Below, piece after piece: positions 1 through 8,315 of a stretch of DNA of 36,537 nt. How positions within the stretch are numbered: position 1 is the stretch's first letter; every line of letters starts with the position of its first letter. Source of the stretch: an uncultured Clostridia bacterium (GTDB lineage Bacteria; Bacillota; Clostridia; Christensenellales; CAG-314); the NCBI GenBank assembly GCA_944364615.1, contig CALVWF010000011.1, positions 1 to 36,537 on the forward strand. Reading direction: 5' to 3'. The position numbers were made by a program, and so were the translations under genes. Below the pieces are notes generated by a model. The model was not told the origin of the DNA, searched no databases, and saw only the letters and a list, made by a program, of their open reading frames with translations.

Positions 1-691
1 TTGAATTACATAATAACGGCATAAATTTAAACCATAAAACGGTATTAAAGTTAATGAAAAGCCTTAATATACGCGGTAAACAGCGCAAAAACGAGCAATA
101 CCACTCATACAAGGGTGAGGTTGGAAAGGTTGCAGAAAACATTCTCAACCGAGACTTTACCGCAAGCAAGCCGTTTGAAAAACTCACCACAGATGTAACT
201 CAGTTCAAGGTATGCAACGACAAGGTTTACCTCTCTCCCGTAATGGATTTATACAACAGAGAGATAGTTGCCTACTCCATCTCGCTCAGCCCGAATTTTG
301 AGCAGATAAGAGAAATGCTGCAAGGGCTTACAGAAAAGTTGCCCGAGGGAGCAACACCAATATTTCACTCAGACCAAGGTTGGCAATACCAACATACCGA
401 ATACCAAAGTTATTTAAAGGAACACAATATTACTCAAAGCATGTCCAGGAAAGGAAACTGTATGGACAACGGGGCGATGGAGAGCTTTTTCGGGCGGCTG
501 AAAGTTGAAATGTTCTACGGCGAAAAGTTTGAAACGGTGGACGAATTCGTCCACCGCCTGAGGGAATACATTGACTATTGGAACAACGAGAGAATATCTA
601 TCAAACTAAAAGGAATGAGCCCGGTTGGGTACCGAACTCATTACCAAACATTTTAATTTAATTTTTTGTCCAAACTTTTGGGTTCACTTCA
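1..691 (+). mobile_element. IS3-family (IS150-like) insertion sequence, right part
   Basis: The stretch holds the 3' part of an orfB-type transposase followed by a right end that reads TGTCCAAACTTTTGGG then TTCACTTCA, ending in CA at about 691. That is the typical form of IS150-group ends. The left end, orfA and the target duplication lie outside the window. The element ends about 30 bases past the stop codon of the RNase Y gene, so it sits in the convergent gap and does not break that gene. Confidence 0.8.
3..656 (+). CDS. IS3-family transposase OrfB, 5' truncated by window edge
   Basis: This is the integrase-core half of an IS3-family transposase, which cuts and joins the element ends. The frame is open from the first bases of the window (ELHNNGINLNHKTVLKLMK, resembling the HTH_21 region), so the ATG at 54 is internal and the true start is upstream. 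Counting from that ATG, the catalytic triad is visible as D47 (TTDVTQF), D107 (HSDQGW) and E143 (NGAMESFFGRLK), giving D-60-D-35-E, the classic IS3 spacing. The C-terminal YWNNERI and MSPVGYR motifs are also typical. In intact elements OrfB is made by frameshift fusion with OrfA. No lesion is visible in the part present, so the copy may be active. Confidence 0.9.
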   Translation, partial: ELHNNGINLNHKTVLKLMKSLNIRGKQRKNEQYHSYKGEVGKVAENILNRDFTASKPFEKLTTDVTQFKVCNDKVYLSPVMDLYNREIVAYSISLSPNFEQIREMLQGLTEKLPEGATPIFHSDQGWQYQHTEYQSYLKEHNITQSMSRKGNCMDNGAMESFFGRLKVEMFYGEKFETVDEFVHRLREYIDYWNNERISIKLKGMSPVGYRTHYQTF

Positions 692-722
692 TTTAGTTCA
701 CCTGCCATAAAAGCAAATTAAT

Positions 723-2327
723 TTACTTAGCGTAATCTACGCTGCGTGTTTCTCTGATAACGTTGACCTTGATCTGTCCCGGATATTCCAGTTCGCTTTC
801 AATCTTTTTGGCAATGTCGTGAGCAAGCAACACGGTCGTTTCGTCATTGACGACTTCGGGCTTGACCATGATACGTATTTCACGTCCTGCCTGTACGGCG
901 TAAGTCTTCTGCACGCCTTCAAAGGAATTGGCAATTTCTTCCAGTTTTTCCAGACGTTTAACATAGTTTTCAATGGATTCGCGTCTTGCACCGGGGCGAG
1001 CACCCGAAACAGCATCCGCTGCGGCAACGATAACCGCTTCCATTGTCATAGGTTCGACGTCTCCGTGGTGAGACAGAATGCAATTGACTACTTCTTTGCT
1101 TTCTTTGTACTTTTTAGCAAGGTCGGCGCCTATTTGCATGTGTGTACCTTCCACTTCCTGGTCAACGGCTTTACCTATATCGTGAAGCAACGCTCCGCGC
1201 TTTGCAAGGTTTACGTCCAGCCCCAACTCGGAAGCAATGATACCTGCAATATAAGAAACTTCGATAGAGTGATTTAACACATTCTGACCGTAAGATGTAC
1301 GGAACTTGAGCCTGCCGAGCAGTTTTATAAGTTCGGGATGCAATCCGAACACCCCTGTATCAAATGACGCCGCTTCGCCTGCGTCTTTGATTGTGACTTC
1401 CATGTCGCGCTTTACTTTTTCCACCATTTCTTCAATGCGCGCGGGGTGGATGCGACCGTCCGTGATAAGTTTTTCAATTGTTATGCGGGCAATCTGCCTT
1501 CTGACAGGGTCAAACCCTGACAATATAACAACTTCGGGAGTGTCGTCAATGATAAGTTCCACTCCGGTTGCGTTTTCCAATGCACGGATGTTACGTCCTT
1601 CGCGACCTATAAGACGTCCTTTCATGTCGTCGTTGGTCAAAGGAACGGTTGTAATTGTCGTTTCGGAAACCTGATCGCTTGCACATCTCTGTATAGCCAT
1701 ACTGACTATTTCGCGCGCTTTATGTTCGGCAGTTTCCCTCGCCTCCGCCTCAATCTTTCTTACCAGACCAGCGGCATCTTTTCTTGCTTCCGAAGTAATG
1801 GATTCGATAAGCAATTGTTTTGCTTCCTCTTTGGTAAGACTTGCGACACGTTCCAGTTCCTGCTCCATACGTTCGGCAGACTTGTCAATTTCCTGCTGAC
1901 GCTTGTTGAGTTCGTTTTGCTGAGAAGCAATGTGCTTTTGCTGACTGTCTAACTGGTCAATCTTTTTAAGCACTATTTCTTCCTTTTTGTCAAGAGCCTC
2001 CTCTTTCTGATTGAGGCGATTTTCCTGACGTTGCAGTTCCTGATTTTTCTCACGAACCTGCTTGTCGTGTTCTTGCTTTAGTTTGTGGGCTTCTTCTCTT
2101 GCCTCTAAAATGGCTTCTTTCTTCAAAGCCTTCGCTTCGGAACGAGCATTGTCTACTATCGTTTGCGCTTCGGCTTTAGTTGTACCAATTTTTTTATCTC
2201 TAACATATTTATGGATAAACATCCCGAGTGCAGTACCGCCTCCGAGGGCAAGCACGCCTACAAGTACGGGAATTAACCATTGCAGTAAGTTGGATTCAGC
2301 AAGGAAGAAAAACGCAATGTGATTCAT
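723..2327 (-). CDS. rny: ribonuclease Y (membrane-anchored endoribonuclease)
   Basis: RNase Y starts mRNA decay in many Firmicutes by endonucleolytic cuts at the membrane. The 534-residue protein has the full family order: an N-terminal membrane helix (about 14-38), a long charged coiled coil (about 50-210), a KH RNA-binding domain with [11 protein letters not shown] at 237-247, and an HD metal-dependent phosphohydrolase domain with LLHDIGK around H382/D383 and a C-terminal domain ending VDYAK. Length and domains match a complete enzyme. The ATG is preceded by AGGAGA at good distance, and a near-consensus promoter lies just upstream. It is transcribed alone; its 3' end faces the IS3 element. 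Confidence 0.97.
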   Translation of the reverse strand: MNHIAFFFLAESNLLQWLIPVLVGVLALGGGTALGMFIHKYVRDKKIGTTKAEAQTIVDNARSEAKALKKEAILEAREEAHKLKQEHDKQVREKNQELQRQENRLNQKEEALDKKEEIVLKKIDQLDSQQKHIASQQNELNKRQQEIDKSAERMEQELERVASLTKEEAKQLLIESITSEARKDAAGLVRKIEAEARETAEHKAREIVSMAIQRCASDQVSETTITTVPLTNDDMKGRLIGREGRNIRALENATGVELIIDDTPEVVILSGFDPVRRQIARITIEKLITDGRIHPARIEEMVEKVKRDMEVTIKDAGEAASFDTGVFGLHPELIKLLGRLKFRTSYGQNVLNHSIEVSYIAGIIASELGLDVNLAKRGALLHDIGKAVDQEVEGTHMQIGADLAKKYKESKEVVNCILSHHGDVEPMTMEAVIVAAADAVSGARPGARRESIENYVKRLEKLEEIANSFEGVQKTYAVQAGREIRIMVKPEVVNDETTVLLAHDIAKKIESELEYPGQIKVNVIRETRSVDYAK

Positions 2328-2380
2328 AACAGTTTTTCTCCTAAAATTTGATTGAAGTTGAAGTAAAATTCAACAAATAT

Positions 2381-2409
2381 ATTTTAAAGTATTTTTAAGG
2401 TATTGTCAA
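2381..2409 (-). promoter_or_regulatory. sigma-A promoter of rny
   Basis: On the minus strand TTGACA (2404-2409) is followed after exactly 17 bases by TAAAAT (2381-2386). The predicted start of transcription leaves a leader of about 45 bases before the rny ribosome site. Confidence 0.75.
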
Positions 2410-2770
2410 GACGAAAAAGTAAAAGTATTGATAATTATTAACGAAACTTATATTCGGTTTGTTTTGCCCAAAACAAGACATACATATCAACTGCACGATT
2501 TTTGCTGTTTGCCGTCAGTTATTCCTTCAAATTCAGGTATATTATTACAGTAATAGTATCTGATAAAACATCTAAAACATATATAATGGGGTTAAAAACA
2601 AAATCGAAAATTAAAGGACTTACAATAGCGCCGTTTTAAATTAGCGTTTCAAAATAAAGAAATGCACAACGGTTGTCAAGTTCGTCTGTCTGCAGTTTCT
2701 GCAACGGCAAAGTCGGACTGCTCCGCTACTTTGGTGAAAAGCACAAAATACGGCAATACATGTACCGACA
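2410..2770. other. A+T-rich gap, no gene seen
   Basis: Between the rny promoter and the terminator of the next gene I see no open frame with a ribosome site and no convincing RNA fold. Only short A/T runs and weak inverted repeats are present. Confidence 0.5.
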
Positions 2771-2771
2771 T

Positions 2772-2807
2772 AAAAAAACGCCCACTTTACTTTTAAAGTT
2801 GGCGTTT
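2772..2807 (-). terminator. Rho-independent terminator of the PH-like gene
   Basis: Read on the minus strand, AACGCCAACTTTA pairs with TAAAGTGGGCGTT around an AAAG loop with one mismatch and runs into seven T. It lies ten bases past the stop of the upstream minus-strand gene. Confidence 0.85.
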
Positions 2808-2817
2808 TATATTTAAT

Positions 2818-3168
2818 TTATTTTAGAAACTCAATCAGTTTCTTGCTGCTTGCGCCCGTCAAAACATAACAAAAACGCTGACCGTTTAAGGTAAACGAAA
2901 ACTTTTTCTGCATACCGAAAAAGACGTTTTTTATTTTTAAATCGGAAAGTTCGCTTTTGTCTGCGGAAATCAACTGCTGACCCCATGTATTGTCAATATT
3001 TTCTTTGAAAACAGAAATACGATTTCCGTTGACAGTTATAAGCACGATGTTCATCATTGCGCCCAACGCTCCGCCGATGGCCGAATCTGCCTGAGCATAA
3101 GCATAGATTTCTCTTTCGTCCAATAAACCTTGCGCATGCATTTGTGCGACTGCTTGCTGCACTTTCAT
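2818..3168 (-). CDS. small cytosolic protein, PH/YokE-like
   Basis: A 116-residue protein without signal peptide or membrane segment. The pattern resembles bacterial PH-like (YokE-type) proteins: a helical N-terminus (QQAVAQMHAQGLLDERE), a glycine/alanine stretch, then alternating beta strands (NIVLITVNGNRISVF, KNVFFGMQKKFSFTL) and a final helix ending KKLIEFLK. The family assignment is tentative; no enzyme motif is visible. The upstream GTG at 3177 lies inside the Shine-Dalgarno GAGGTGG, so the ATG at 3168 is taken as the start. It follows the tRNA cluster on the same strand and has its own strong terminator. Confidence 0.7.
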   Translation of the reverse strand: MKVQQAVAQMHAQGLLDEREIYAYAQADSAIGGALGAMMNIVLITVNGNRISVFKENIDNTWGQQLISADKSELSDLKIKNVFFGMQKKFSFTLNGQRFCYVLTGASSKKLIEFLK

Positions 3169-3237
3169 AAATTCCACCTCAATTAAACAAATAAAAAAAA
3201 GAACCTAAACGGACACTACGTCTATTCAGATTCTTCA

Positions 3238-3322
3238 TGGTGGGGAGAGATGGATTCGAACCATCGAAGTCATGGACGACAGATTTACAGTCTGTTCCCT
3301 TTGGCCGCTCGGGAATCTCCCC
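3238..3322 (-). tRNA. tRNA-Tyr (GTA)
   Basis: The minus strand folds as a type II tRNA with a long variable arm, acceptor GGGGAGA paired with TCTCCCC, A discriminator and encoded CCA. The anticodon loop reads ACTGTAAAT, giving GTA. It is the last gene of the six-tRNA cluster. Confidence 0.95.
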
Positions 3323-3333
3323 ATATAAAAAAA

Positions 3334-3410
3334 TGGAGCTGGTGAACGGAATCGAACCATCAACCTATTGATTACAAATCAATTGCTCTGCCTGATTGAG
3401 CTACACCAGC
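3334..3410 (-). tRNA. tRNA-Thr (TGT)
   Basis: Cloverleaf on the minus strand with acceptor GCTGGTG/CACCAGC, T discriminator, encoded CCA, GGTTCGATT T-loop and anticodon loop TTTGTAA, giving TGT. Confidence 0.95.
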
Positions 3411-3442
3411 AAAAAAACTTATTCAGTTAATTGCCCAAATGT

Positions 3443-3518
3443 TGGTGCTTCGGGGCGGAATCGAACCACCGACACGGGGATTTTCAGTCCCCTGCTCTAC
3501 CGACTGAGCTACCGAAGC
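3443..3518 (-). tRNA. tRNA-Phe (GAA)
   Basis: Acceptor GCTTCGG pairs with CCGAAGC, with A discriminator and encoded CCA. The anticodon stem GGGGA/TCCCC encloses CTGAAAA, giving GAA. Confidence 0.95.
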
Positions 3519-3525
3519 GTAACAT

Positions 3526-3602
3526 TGGCGACCTGGAAGGGACTCGAACCCTCGACCTCTAGCGTGACAGGCTAGCGTTCTAACCATCTGAACTACCAGG
3601 CC
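3526..3602 (-). tRNA. tRNA-Asp (GTC)
   Basis: Acceptor GGCCTGG pairs with CCAGGTC (one G-U), with G discriminator and encoded CCA. The anticodon loop CTGTCAC gives GTC. Confidence 0.95.
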
Positions 3603-3623
3603 ATATTTAAATAGATTTGGTAT

Positions 3624-3700
3624 TGGTGGGCCTTCAGGGACTTGAACCCCGGACCGATCGGTTATGAGCCGACTGCTCTGACCAACTGAGCTAAAGGCCC
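3624..3700 (-). tRNA. tRNA-Met (CAT), elongator type
   Basis: Acceptor GGGCCTT with matching 3' strand, A discriminator, encoded CCA and anticodon CAT in GGCTCATAACC. The body (GGGCCTTTAGCTCAGTTGG) looks like clostridial elongator Met. A lysidine-modified Ile isoacceptor also carries CAT but seems less likely. Confidence 0.9.
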
Positions 3701-3712
3701 TCACCTACTTAG

Positions 3713-3789
3713 TGGTCGGGGTGAAGAGACTCGAACTCCCGGCCCCATGGTCCCAAACCACGTGCGCTACCAAACTGCGCTACACCCCG
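3713..3789 (-). tRNA. tRNA-Pro (TGG)
   Basis: Acceptor CGGGGTG pairs with CACCCCG, with A discriminator and encoded CCA. The anticodon loop TTTGGGA gives TGG. It is the first gene of the cluster, next to the promoter. Confidence 0.95.
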
Positions 3790-3810
3790 ATGGCTTACAT
3801 CAGCTTTAAT

Positions 3811-3839
3811 AGGTTACAATAAAATAACAAAATTGTCAA
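3811..3839 (-). promoter_or_regulatory. promoter of the tRNA cluster
   Basis: Minus strand TTGACA at 3834-3839, 17-base spacer, then TAACCT at 3811-3816, which keeps the important TA...T positions. Transcription would start about 15 bases before tRNA-Pro. Confidence 0.6.
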
Positions 3840-4084
3840 CGGTTTTTCACTATTTTTTTTGAGAAAAAATTCTTCCGCCGACCCACTGCAAAGCCGTCGC
3901 CAAAGATGTACTTTCTACAAGTGTGCGGTCTGCAAAACCGCACGCAATCGCGCTAATTGTGATGTGACATTCAGCATGACAACTCTTATACTTTACCATT
4001 TTTCGACATTGTTGTCTACCGTCTTGCACTACTTTTTGCAAAAAAAAAGTCGTGTAAAATTTTCGCGTCCTGCCGTCAAACCGT

Positions 4085-4113
4085 TTGCATTATTTGTACG
4101 TTTAATTTATAAT
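4085..4113 (+). promoter_or_regulatory. sigma-A promoter of adenine deaminase gene
   Basis: TTGCAT (4085-4090), 17 bases, TATAAT (4108-4113). The start of transcription falls near 4120, giving a leader of about 22 bases, too short for a purine riboswitch. The rest of the gap 3840-4084 holds only a 7-bp hairpin near 3923-3943. Confidence 0.8.
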
Positions 4114-4142
4114 AGATACAATATTTTACAGAGAGGTGAACC

Positions 4143-5828
4143 ATGATCAGTACCGAGCAACTCTCACACCGTATCGGGGTGGCAAGCGGAAGGCAGAAGG
4201 CAGACATTGTGCTTAAAAACGGCAACGTGGTAGATATTTTCTGTCACAGAATCATTAAATGCGATGTAGCAATTACCGACGGCATTATTGTTGGACTCGG
4301 ACAGTATGACGGAATAAAAAACGTCGACTGTACGAACAAATATATAATGCCGTCTTTTTTTGACACTCACTTGCATTTTGAATCGAGCATGTCCACTCCC
4401 GACAAGTATCTGATGCAGGCGGTAGCAAAAGGTGTTACAACCCTGAACGCGGATCCGCACGAAATTGCCAATGTCTGTGGCAAAGAAGGAATAGACTACA
4501 TGATACAGTGCGTGAAATCCTCACCCGTGGATGTGCATTTTATGTTGCCATCCTGTGTTCCCGCAACGCCCTTCGAACACGGCAACGCCAACTTTACAGC
4601 CAAAGATATAAAAGAGATGTTTGCAACAGGCAAATTTTTCGGACTTGCGGAGATGATGAATTACCCCGGAGTTATATTCGCCGACAAGGAAGTTCTCGAG
4701 AAAGTGGCAACAGCCGACATCTGTGACGGACACGCACCACAAGTCAGCGGAAATCAATTAAACGCGTACCTTGCTACGGGAATCCGCTCCGATCACGAAT
4801 GTGAAACTGTAGACGAAGTACTGGAAAAGGTTTCGAAAGGTATGTACGTAATGATACGAGAGGGCTCACAGACCAAAAACCTCACCACTCTTATCGGAGC
4901 AATAAACGACTTTACCAAACGCCGTCTGATGTTTTGTACCGACGACAGATATATAGGAGAAGTTGTGGAAAGCGGAACCATTCAGAACTGTGTGGTAAAA
5001 TCCGTAGAAAAAGGCATTGACATTTACGACGCACTTACCATTGCGTCTTTAAACGCCTACGAGTGCTACGACATCAAAAACAAAGGCGCTATATCGGTAA
5101 ACTACAGCGCAGACATCATTGTTGCAGACGATATAGTCCCGAGAAACATTTTGCAGGTCTATAAAGACGGTAAACTTGTCGCCGAAAACGGCAAGGCTCT
5201 TTACACGCCTAATAAAGCAGACGACAGCAAGGTCACCGATACGGTCCGAATCAAACCTCTTGCGGCAAGCCGACTTGTACCGGAATTTACGCCCGGCAAA
5301 ACACCTGTAATGCAAATACTCAAAGATACCGTCGTCACGAAGACGATATATCCCGACACTACCGACGGATTGAATATGTGCGCAGTAATAGAAAGACACA
5401 ACGCAACGGGCAATATAGGCACCTGTTGGGTAAGGGGTTTTAATCTTAAAAACGGAGCGATTGCTCAAACCGTAGGACACGACTCGCACAATATAACGGT
5501 ATTGGGAGACAATGCGGAGGATATGGTAAAAGCAGTAAACGCATTGGGAACAAAAGGCGGTATGTCACTCGTTGTGAACGGAAATGTAGAATACGTCTTT
5601 CAACTGGATATAGCAGGCCTGATGTCGTCAAAAGACACCGTGACTGTAATCGAGGAACACAGAATACTGGAAGAAAAAACCAAGGCGTTGCAGATAAACA
5701 AGGATATCGCTCCTTTTATGTTGCTTTCTTTCCTTTCGCTGATAGTCATTCCGGAAATTAAAATAACAGACAGAGGATTGTTCGACGTAAACAATTTCAG
5801 GTTTTTCAAATCGATTGACGATAAATAA
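4143..5828 (+). CDS. ade: adenine deaminase
   Basis: The enzyme hydrolyses adenine to hypoxanthine and ammonia in purine salvage. At 561 residues it has the normal AdeC length and shows the amidohydrolase metal centre: H76 and H78 in DTHLHFESS, the following NADPHEIANV segment, DGHAPQVSG, RSDHE and CTDDR. The C-terminal part (NIGTCWVRGF, GAIAQTVGHDSHNI, KGGMSLV) is specific to adenine deaminases rather than other members of the superfamily. The ATG sits behind GAGAGGTG. It is a one-gene transcription unit on the plus strand between two minus-strand groups, with its own promoter and a terminator after it. Confidence 0.95.
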   Translation: MISTEQLSHRIGVASGRQKADIVLKNGNVVDIFCHRIIKCDVAITDGIIVGLGQYDGIKNVDCTNKYIMPSFFDTHLHFESSMSTPDKYLMQAVAKGVTTLNADPHEIANVCGKEGIDYMIQCVKSSPVDVHFMLPSCVPATPFEHGNANFTAKDIKEMFATGKFFGLAEMMNYPGVIFADKEVLEKVATADICDGHAPQVSGNQLNAYLATGIRSDHECETVDEVLEKVSKGMYVMIREGSQTKNLTTLIGAINDFTKRRLMFCTDDRYIGEVVESGTIQNCVVKSVEKGIDIYDALTIASLNAYECYDIKNKGAISVNYSADIIVADDIVPRNILQVYKDGKLVAENGKALYTPNKADDSKVTDTVRIKPLAASRLVPEFTPGKTPVMQILKDTVVTKTIYPDTTDGLNMCAVIERHNATGNIGTCWVRGFNLKNGAIAQTVGHDSHNITVLGDNAEDMVKAVNALGTKGGMSLVVNGNVEYVFQLDIAGLMSSKDTVTVIEEHRILEEKTKALQINKDIAPFMLLSFLSLIVIPEIKITDRGLFDVNNFRFFKSIDDK

Positions 5829-5894
5829 TGCACTGATTTTTGCACCACGTGGCACAAAAAACTGCGCAAAAACTAAATATTTTTTTGACATAAC

Positions 5895-5930
5895 AAAAGG
5901 CTGTACCCGAATCGGTGACAGCCTTTTTGT
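5895..5930 (+). terminator. terminator between ade and spoIVA
   Basis: A 10-bp stem AAAAGGCTGT/ACAGCCTTTT (5895-5904 and 5918-5927) with an inner CCG/CGG pairing and a following T-rich tail. It lies between convergent genes and can serve both directions. Confidence 0.85.
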
Positions 5931-5995
5931 TTAAATGACAAAGGAAACTTCACGAGTTTTGCCGTTTAAAAGGTAAGTGTAACAACACACTACCC

Positions 5996-7450
5996 TTACA
6001 AGAGTAAGCAGATCATACCGCCTTTGCCCTCGTTTACAATCCTGCCCACTGTTCTGGACAGTTTTTCCTGCATTTCGACGGGCATTCCCACGCATTTTTC
6101 CGTAAGCCCGTCTTTGACAAGCCCCGACAGCGGTTTGCCGAACATGTTCGTTTCCCATATCTGTTCGGGATTTTGTTTAAATTCGGAAAGCAGATATTTG
6201 CTTTGTTGCTCAGTTCCTACAATAGGACTGACTTCGGTAGAAACATCCACTCGCATGATGTGAAGACTGGGCGCGGTAGCACGCAGACGAACACCGTATT
6301 TAGTACCCTGCTTTACAATTTCGGGTTCTTCGAGACGTATGTTCTCCGCAGAGGGGCATACAACTCCGTAGCCGTTTGTCTGAGCCTCTTCGAGCGCGGT
6401 TTTTACAGTCTCGTACTTGCGTTTTGCCGACGCCGATTCGCGTACAAAATTCATTACAGCAAATTCGTCCTTTATATCCGCTCCCGCCTGTTCGCTAAGC
6501 ACCTTGTAGAACAGTCCTTCCTGAGGCTGAATGTCAAAATACACTATTCCTTTTCCCATATCGGCAAGTTTTACCGAAGGCGGATTTACTCCTTCACACG
6601 GCTGGAAAGATTCGGCAAATTTCTTCGCGTCTTTCATCTTGTAAATGTCAGCCGATGCCTTGCGACATTCGGAAACGATGTCGGAAATCAATTTGTCGTC
6701 GCTGTCCAGAATACGCATCCAATCGGGAAGATCGATCTTGATGCAGTCGACGGGAAATTCGTCAAGAATGGCTGAAAGTACCGCCGTCATGTCTTCCGCT
6801 TCCGCACTGTCCACATTCAGAGGTATTACCGATACGTTATATTTTTCTTCAAGAGCCTCGGCAAGCATTACGGTATCGCGCGAACCTGCATTGCGTGTAT
6901 TGAGTACGATTACAAACGGTTTGTTGCACGCTTTCAATTCGCTGACAACGCGTTCTTCCGCCGGTATATAATTGCTGCGCGGAAGGTCGGTAACCGTGCC
7001 GTCGCTTGTAACGACGACCGCTACCGTGGAATGTTGCGTAACTACCTTGTGAGTTCCCATTTCCGCCGCTTGTTCGAAGGGCATTTCTTCTGCCGACCAT
7101 GGCGTGCGTACAAGACGGCTTTTGCCGTCTTCACTGAGTCCTTCCGCTCCGTCCACGATGTAACCGACGCAATCTATAAGGCGTACATTGGCTGTTCTGT
7201 CATCCAACGTCAGTTGCACCGACTGTGCAGGAACAAACTTCGGCTGAGTCGTCATTACGGTTTTACCGTCGGCAGACTGCGGAAGTTCGTCCACCGCCCT
7301 GTTCTGCACGTTGGTATCCTTTATGTTGGGCAAAACAAGTTTTTGCATAAATTTGCTTACAAAGGCGGATTTGCCCGTTCTCACCGGTCCTACGACCCCG
7401 ATATAAATGTCGCCGCCGGTTCTTTCGGCAATGTCCTGATAAATGTTCAT
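5996..7450 (-). CDS. spoIVA: stage IV sporulation protein A (spore coat basement ATPase)
   Basis: SpoIVA polymerises on the forespore surface using ATP and is the platform on which the coat is built. The 484-residue protein is close to the usual length of about 490. It begins MNIYQDIAERTGGDIYIGVV with a Walker A motif GPVRTGKS at 21-28, followed by the family-typical GYIVDGAEG, TPWS and HSTVAVVVTSDGT segments. It ends in a hydrophobic GGMICLLL that fits the C-terminal region needed for membrane anchoring through SpoVM. The ATG follows GGAGGAAGG. A sigma-E-like -10 lies upstream, as expected for a mother-cell gene. It follows der and plsY, after a strong terminator. Confidence 0.97.
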   Translation of the reverse strand: MNIYQDIAERTGGDIYIGVVGPVRTGKSAFVSKFMQKLVLPNIKDTNVQNRAVDELPQSADGKTVMTTQPKFVPAQSVQLTLDDRTANVRLIDCVGYIVDGAEGLSEDGKSRLVRTPWSAEEMPFEQAAEMGTHKVVTQHSTVAVVVTSDGTVTDLPRSNYIPAEERVVSELKACNKPFVIVLNTRNAGSRDTVMLAEALEEKYNVSVIPLNVDSAEAEDMTAVLSAILDEFPVDCIKIDLPDWMRILDSDDKLISDIVSECRKASADIYKMKDAKKFAESFQPCEGVNPPSVKLADMGKGIVYFDIQPQEGLFYKVLSEQAGADIKDEFAVMNFVRESASAKRKYETVKTALEEAQTNGYGVVCPSAENIRLEEPEIVKQGTKYGVRLRATAPSLHIMRVDVSTEVSPIVGTEQQSKYLLSEFKQNPEQIWETNMFGKPLSGLVKDGLTEKCVGMPVEMQEKLSRTVGRIVNEGKGGMICLLL

Positions 7451-7481
7451 ACTGTTGCACCTTCCTCCATCGGTTTGTTAA

Positions 7482-7489
7482 ATTGTATG
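7482..7489 (-). promoter_or_regulatory. sigma-E-type -10 element of spoIVA
   Basis: Minus strand CATACAAT matches the sigma-E -10 consensus (CATACANT). It lies about 30 bases before the start codon. The -35 part at the right distance (around 7503-7510, TTCTAATC) matches poorly. The call rests on the -10 and on the known sigma-E control of spoIVA. Confidence 0.55.
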
Positions 7490-7529
7490 ACGGCAAAAAA
7501 CAGATTAGAACATTGCGCCGTTGTAAGTT

Positions 7530-7579
7530 AAAAAAAATCGCCTTGCAACATTGCACCGAGGCAATACGCAAGGCGATTG
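7530..7579 (-). terminator. terminator of the DUF512-der-plsY operon
   Basis: On the minus strand ATCGCCTTGC pairs with GCAAGGCGAT, with a second inner stem ATTGC/GCAAT, and is followed by eight T. It closes the operon just after plsY and separates it from spoIVA. Confidence 0.9.
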
Positions 7580-7586
7580 ACTTAAT

Positions 7587-8309
7587 TCAATTATTTTCCT
7601 TGTCGTTGTCACCGACTGCGTTTTCAAAGTCTTTTTCCACTTGTATAGCCTTTTCGCTTTTAAGTCTGAAAACCTTTTTACGCAATCCCATGGGCAATTC
7701 CTTCCCTCTGAACAGACGCGCTATATTGTTGCGGTGTGCAAAGAATACCAACGCCACAATGGCAGTGACGGCAATGCACGTCAGCAAACCGTACTGCGCT
7801 AAAAACACCCAATGCCAAACAGCGCAAAACAGCATATATGTCAACGCGGAAACGGACATTCTGTCGGTAATCAGCACAATGACTACTATTATCCAGATGG
7901 CGCATACGTTCAGCAGGGGCTGGGCGACAAACAATATTCCTATTGTAGTAGCCACTCCTTTGCCGCCGCGAAACTTGTGCCAAATGGGAAATATATGTCC
8001 GAGCACCGTAAAAAATCCCGTAAAATAGACGGCATACAGCGCGTCCGACGGGGAAATAGCATTGAATACGCACAAAGAAATCAGAGAAGGAACAACGCCT
8101 TTCAACGCGTCACACACGAATGTGAGAAATCCCATACCCAATCCGAACACGCGAAACATATTTGTAGTGCCGGGATTGTGACTTCCGCTCTGTCTGATGT
8201 CCTGTTTCTTGATCAGGCGCGAAAAAATCACGGAGAAATTTACCGAACCTACAAGATATCCTCCCAAAGCGCACAGCGCAAGTTGCCACCAGAATTCAAT
8301 CAATACCAT
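7587..8309 (-). CDS. plsY: acyl-phosphate:glycerol-3-phosphate acyltransferase
   Basis: PlsY moves an acyl group from acyl-phosphate to glycerol-3-phosphate, the first step of membrane phospholipid synthesis in most bacteria. It is a multi-span membrane protein. The three family motifs are visible: GSVNFSVIFSR near the N-terminus, SHNPGTTNMFRVFG, and GHIFPIWHKFRGGKGVATTIG. With 240 residues it exceeds the usual 200 or so because of a charged C-terminal tail (KKVFRLKSEKAIQVEKDF). The ATG at 8309 is preferred over the TTG at 8315 since AAGGA is nine bases away. It follows der by six bases and shares its operon. Confidence 0.95.
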   Translation of the reverse strand: MVLIEFWWQLALCALGGYLVGSVNFSVIFSRLIKKQDIRQSGSHNPGTTNMFRVFGLGMGFLTFVCDALKGVVPSLISLCVFNAISPSDALYAVYFTGFFTVLGHIFPIWHKFRGGKGVATTIGILFVAQPLLNVCAIWIIVVIVLITDRMSVSALTYMLFCAVWHWVFLAQYGLLTCIAVTAIVALVFFAHRNNIARLFRGKELPMGLRKKVFRLKSEKAIQVEKDFENAVGDNDKENN

Positions 8310-8315
8310 AATCAA

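Noticed and set aside
3423..3704. 93-residue open frame across the tRNA cluster
   Set aside because: It is a translation of the Phe, Asp and Met tRNA genes (GQSSRLITDRSGVQVPEGPP type) and has no ribosome site.
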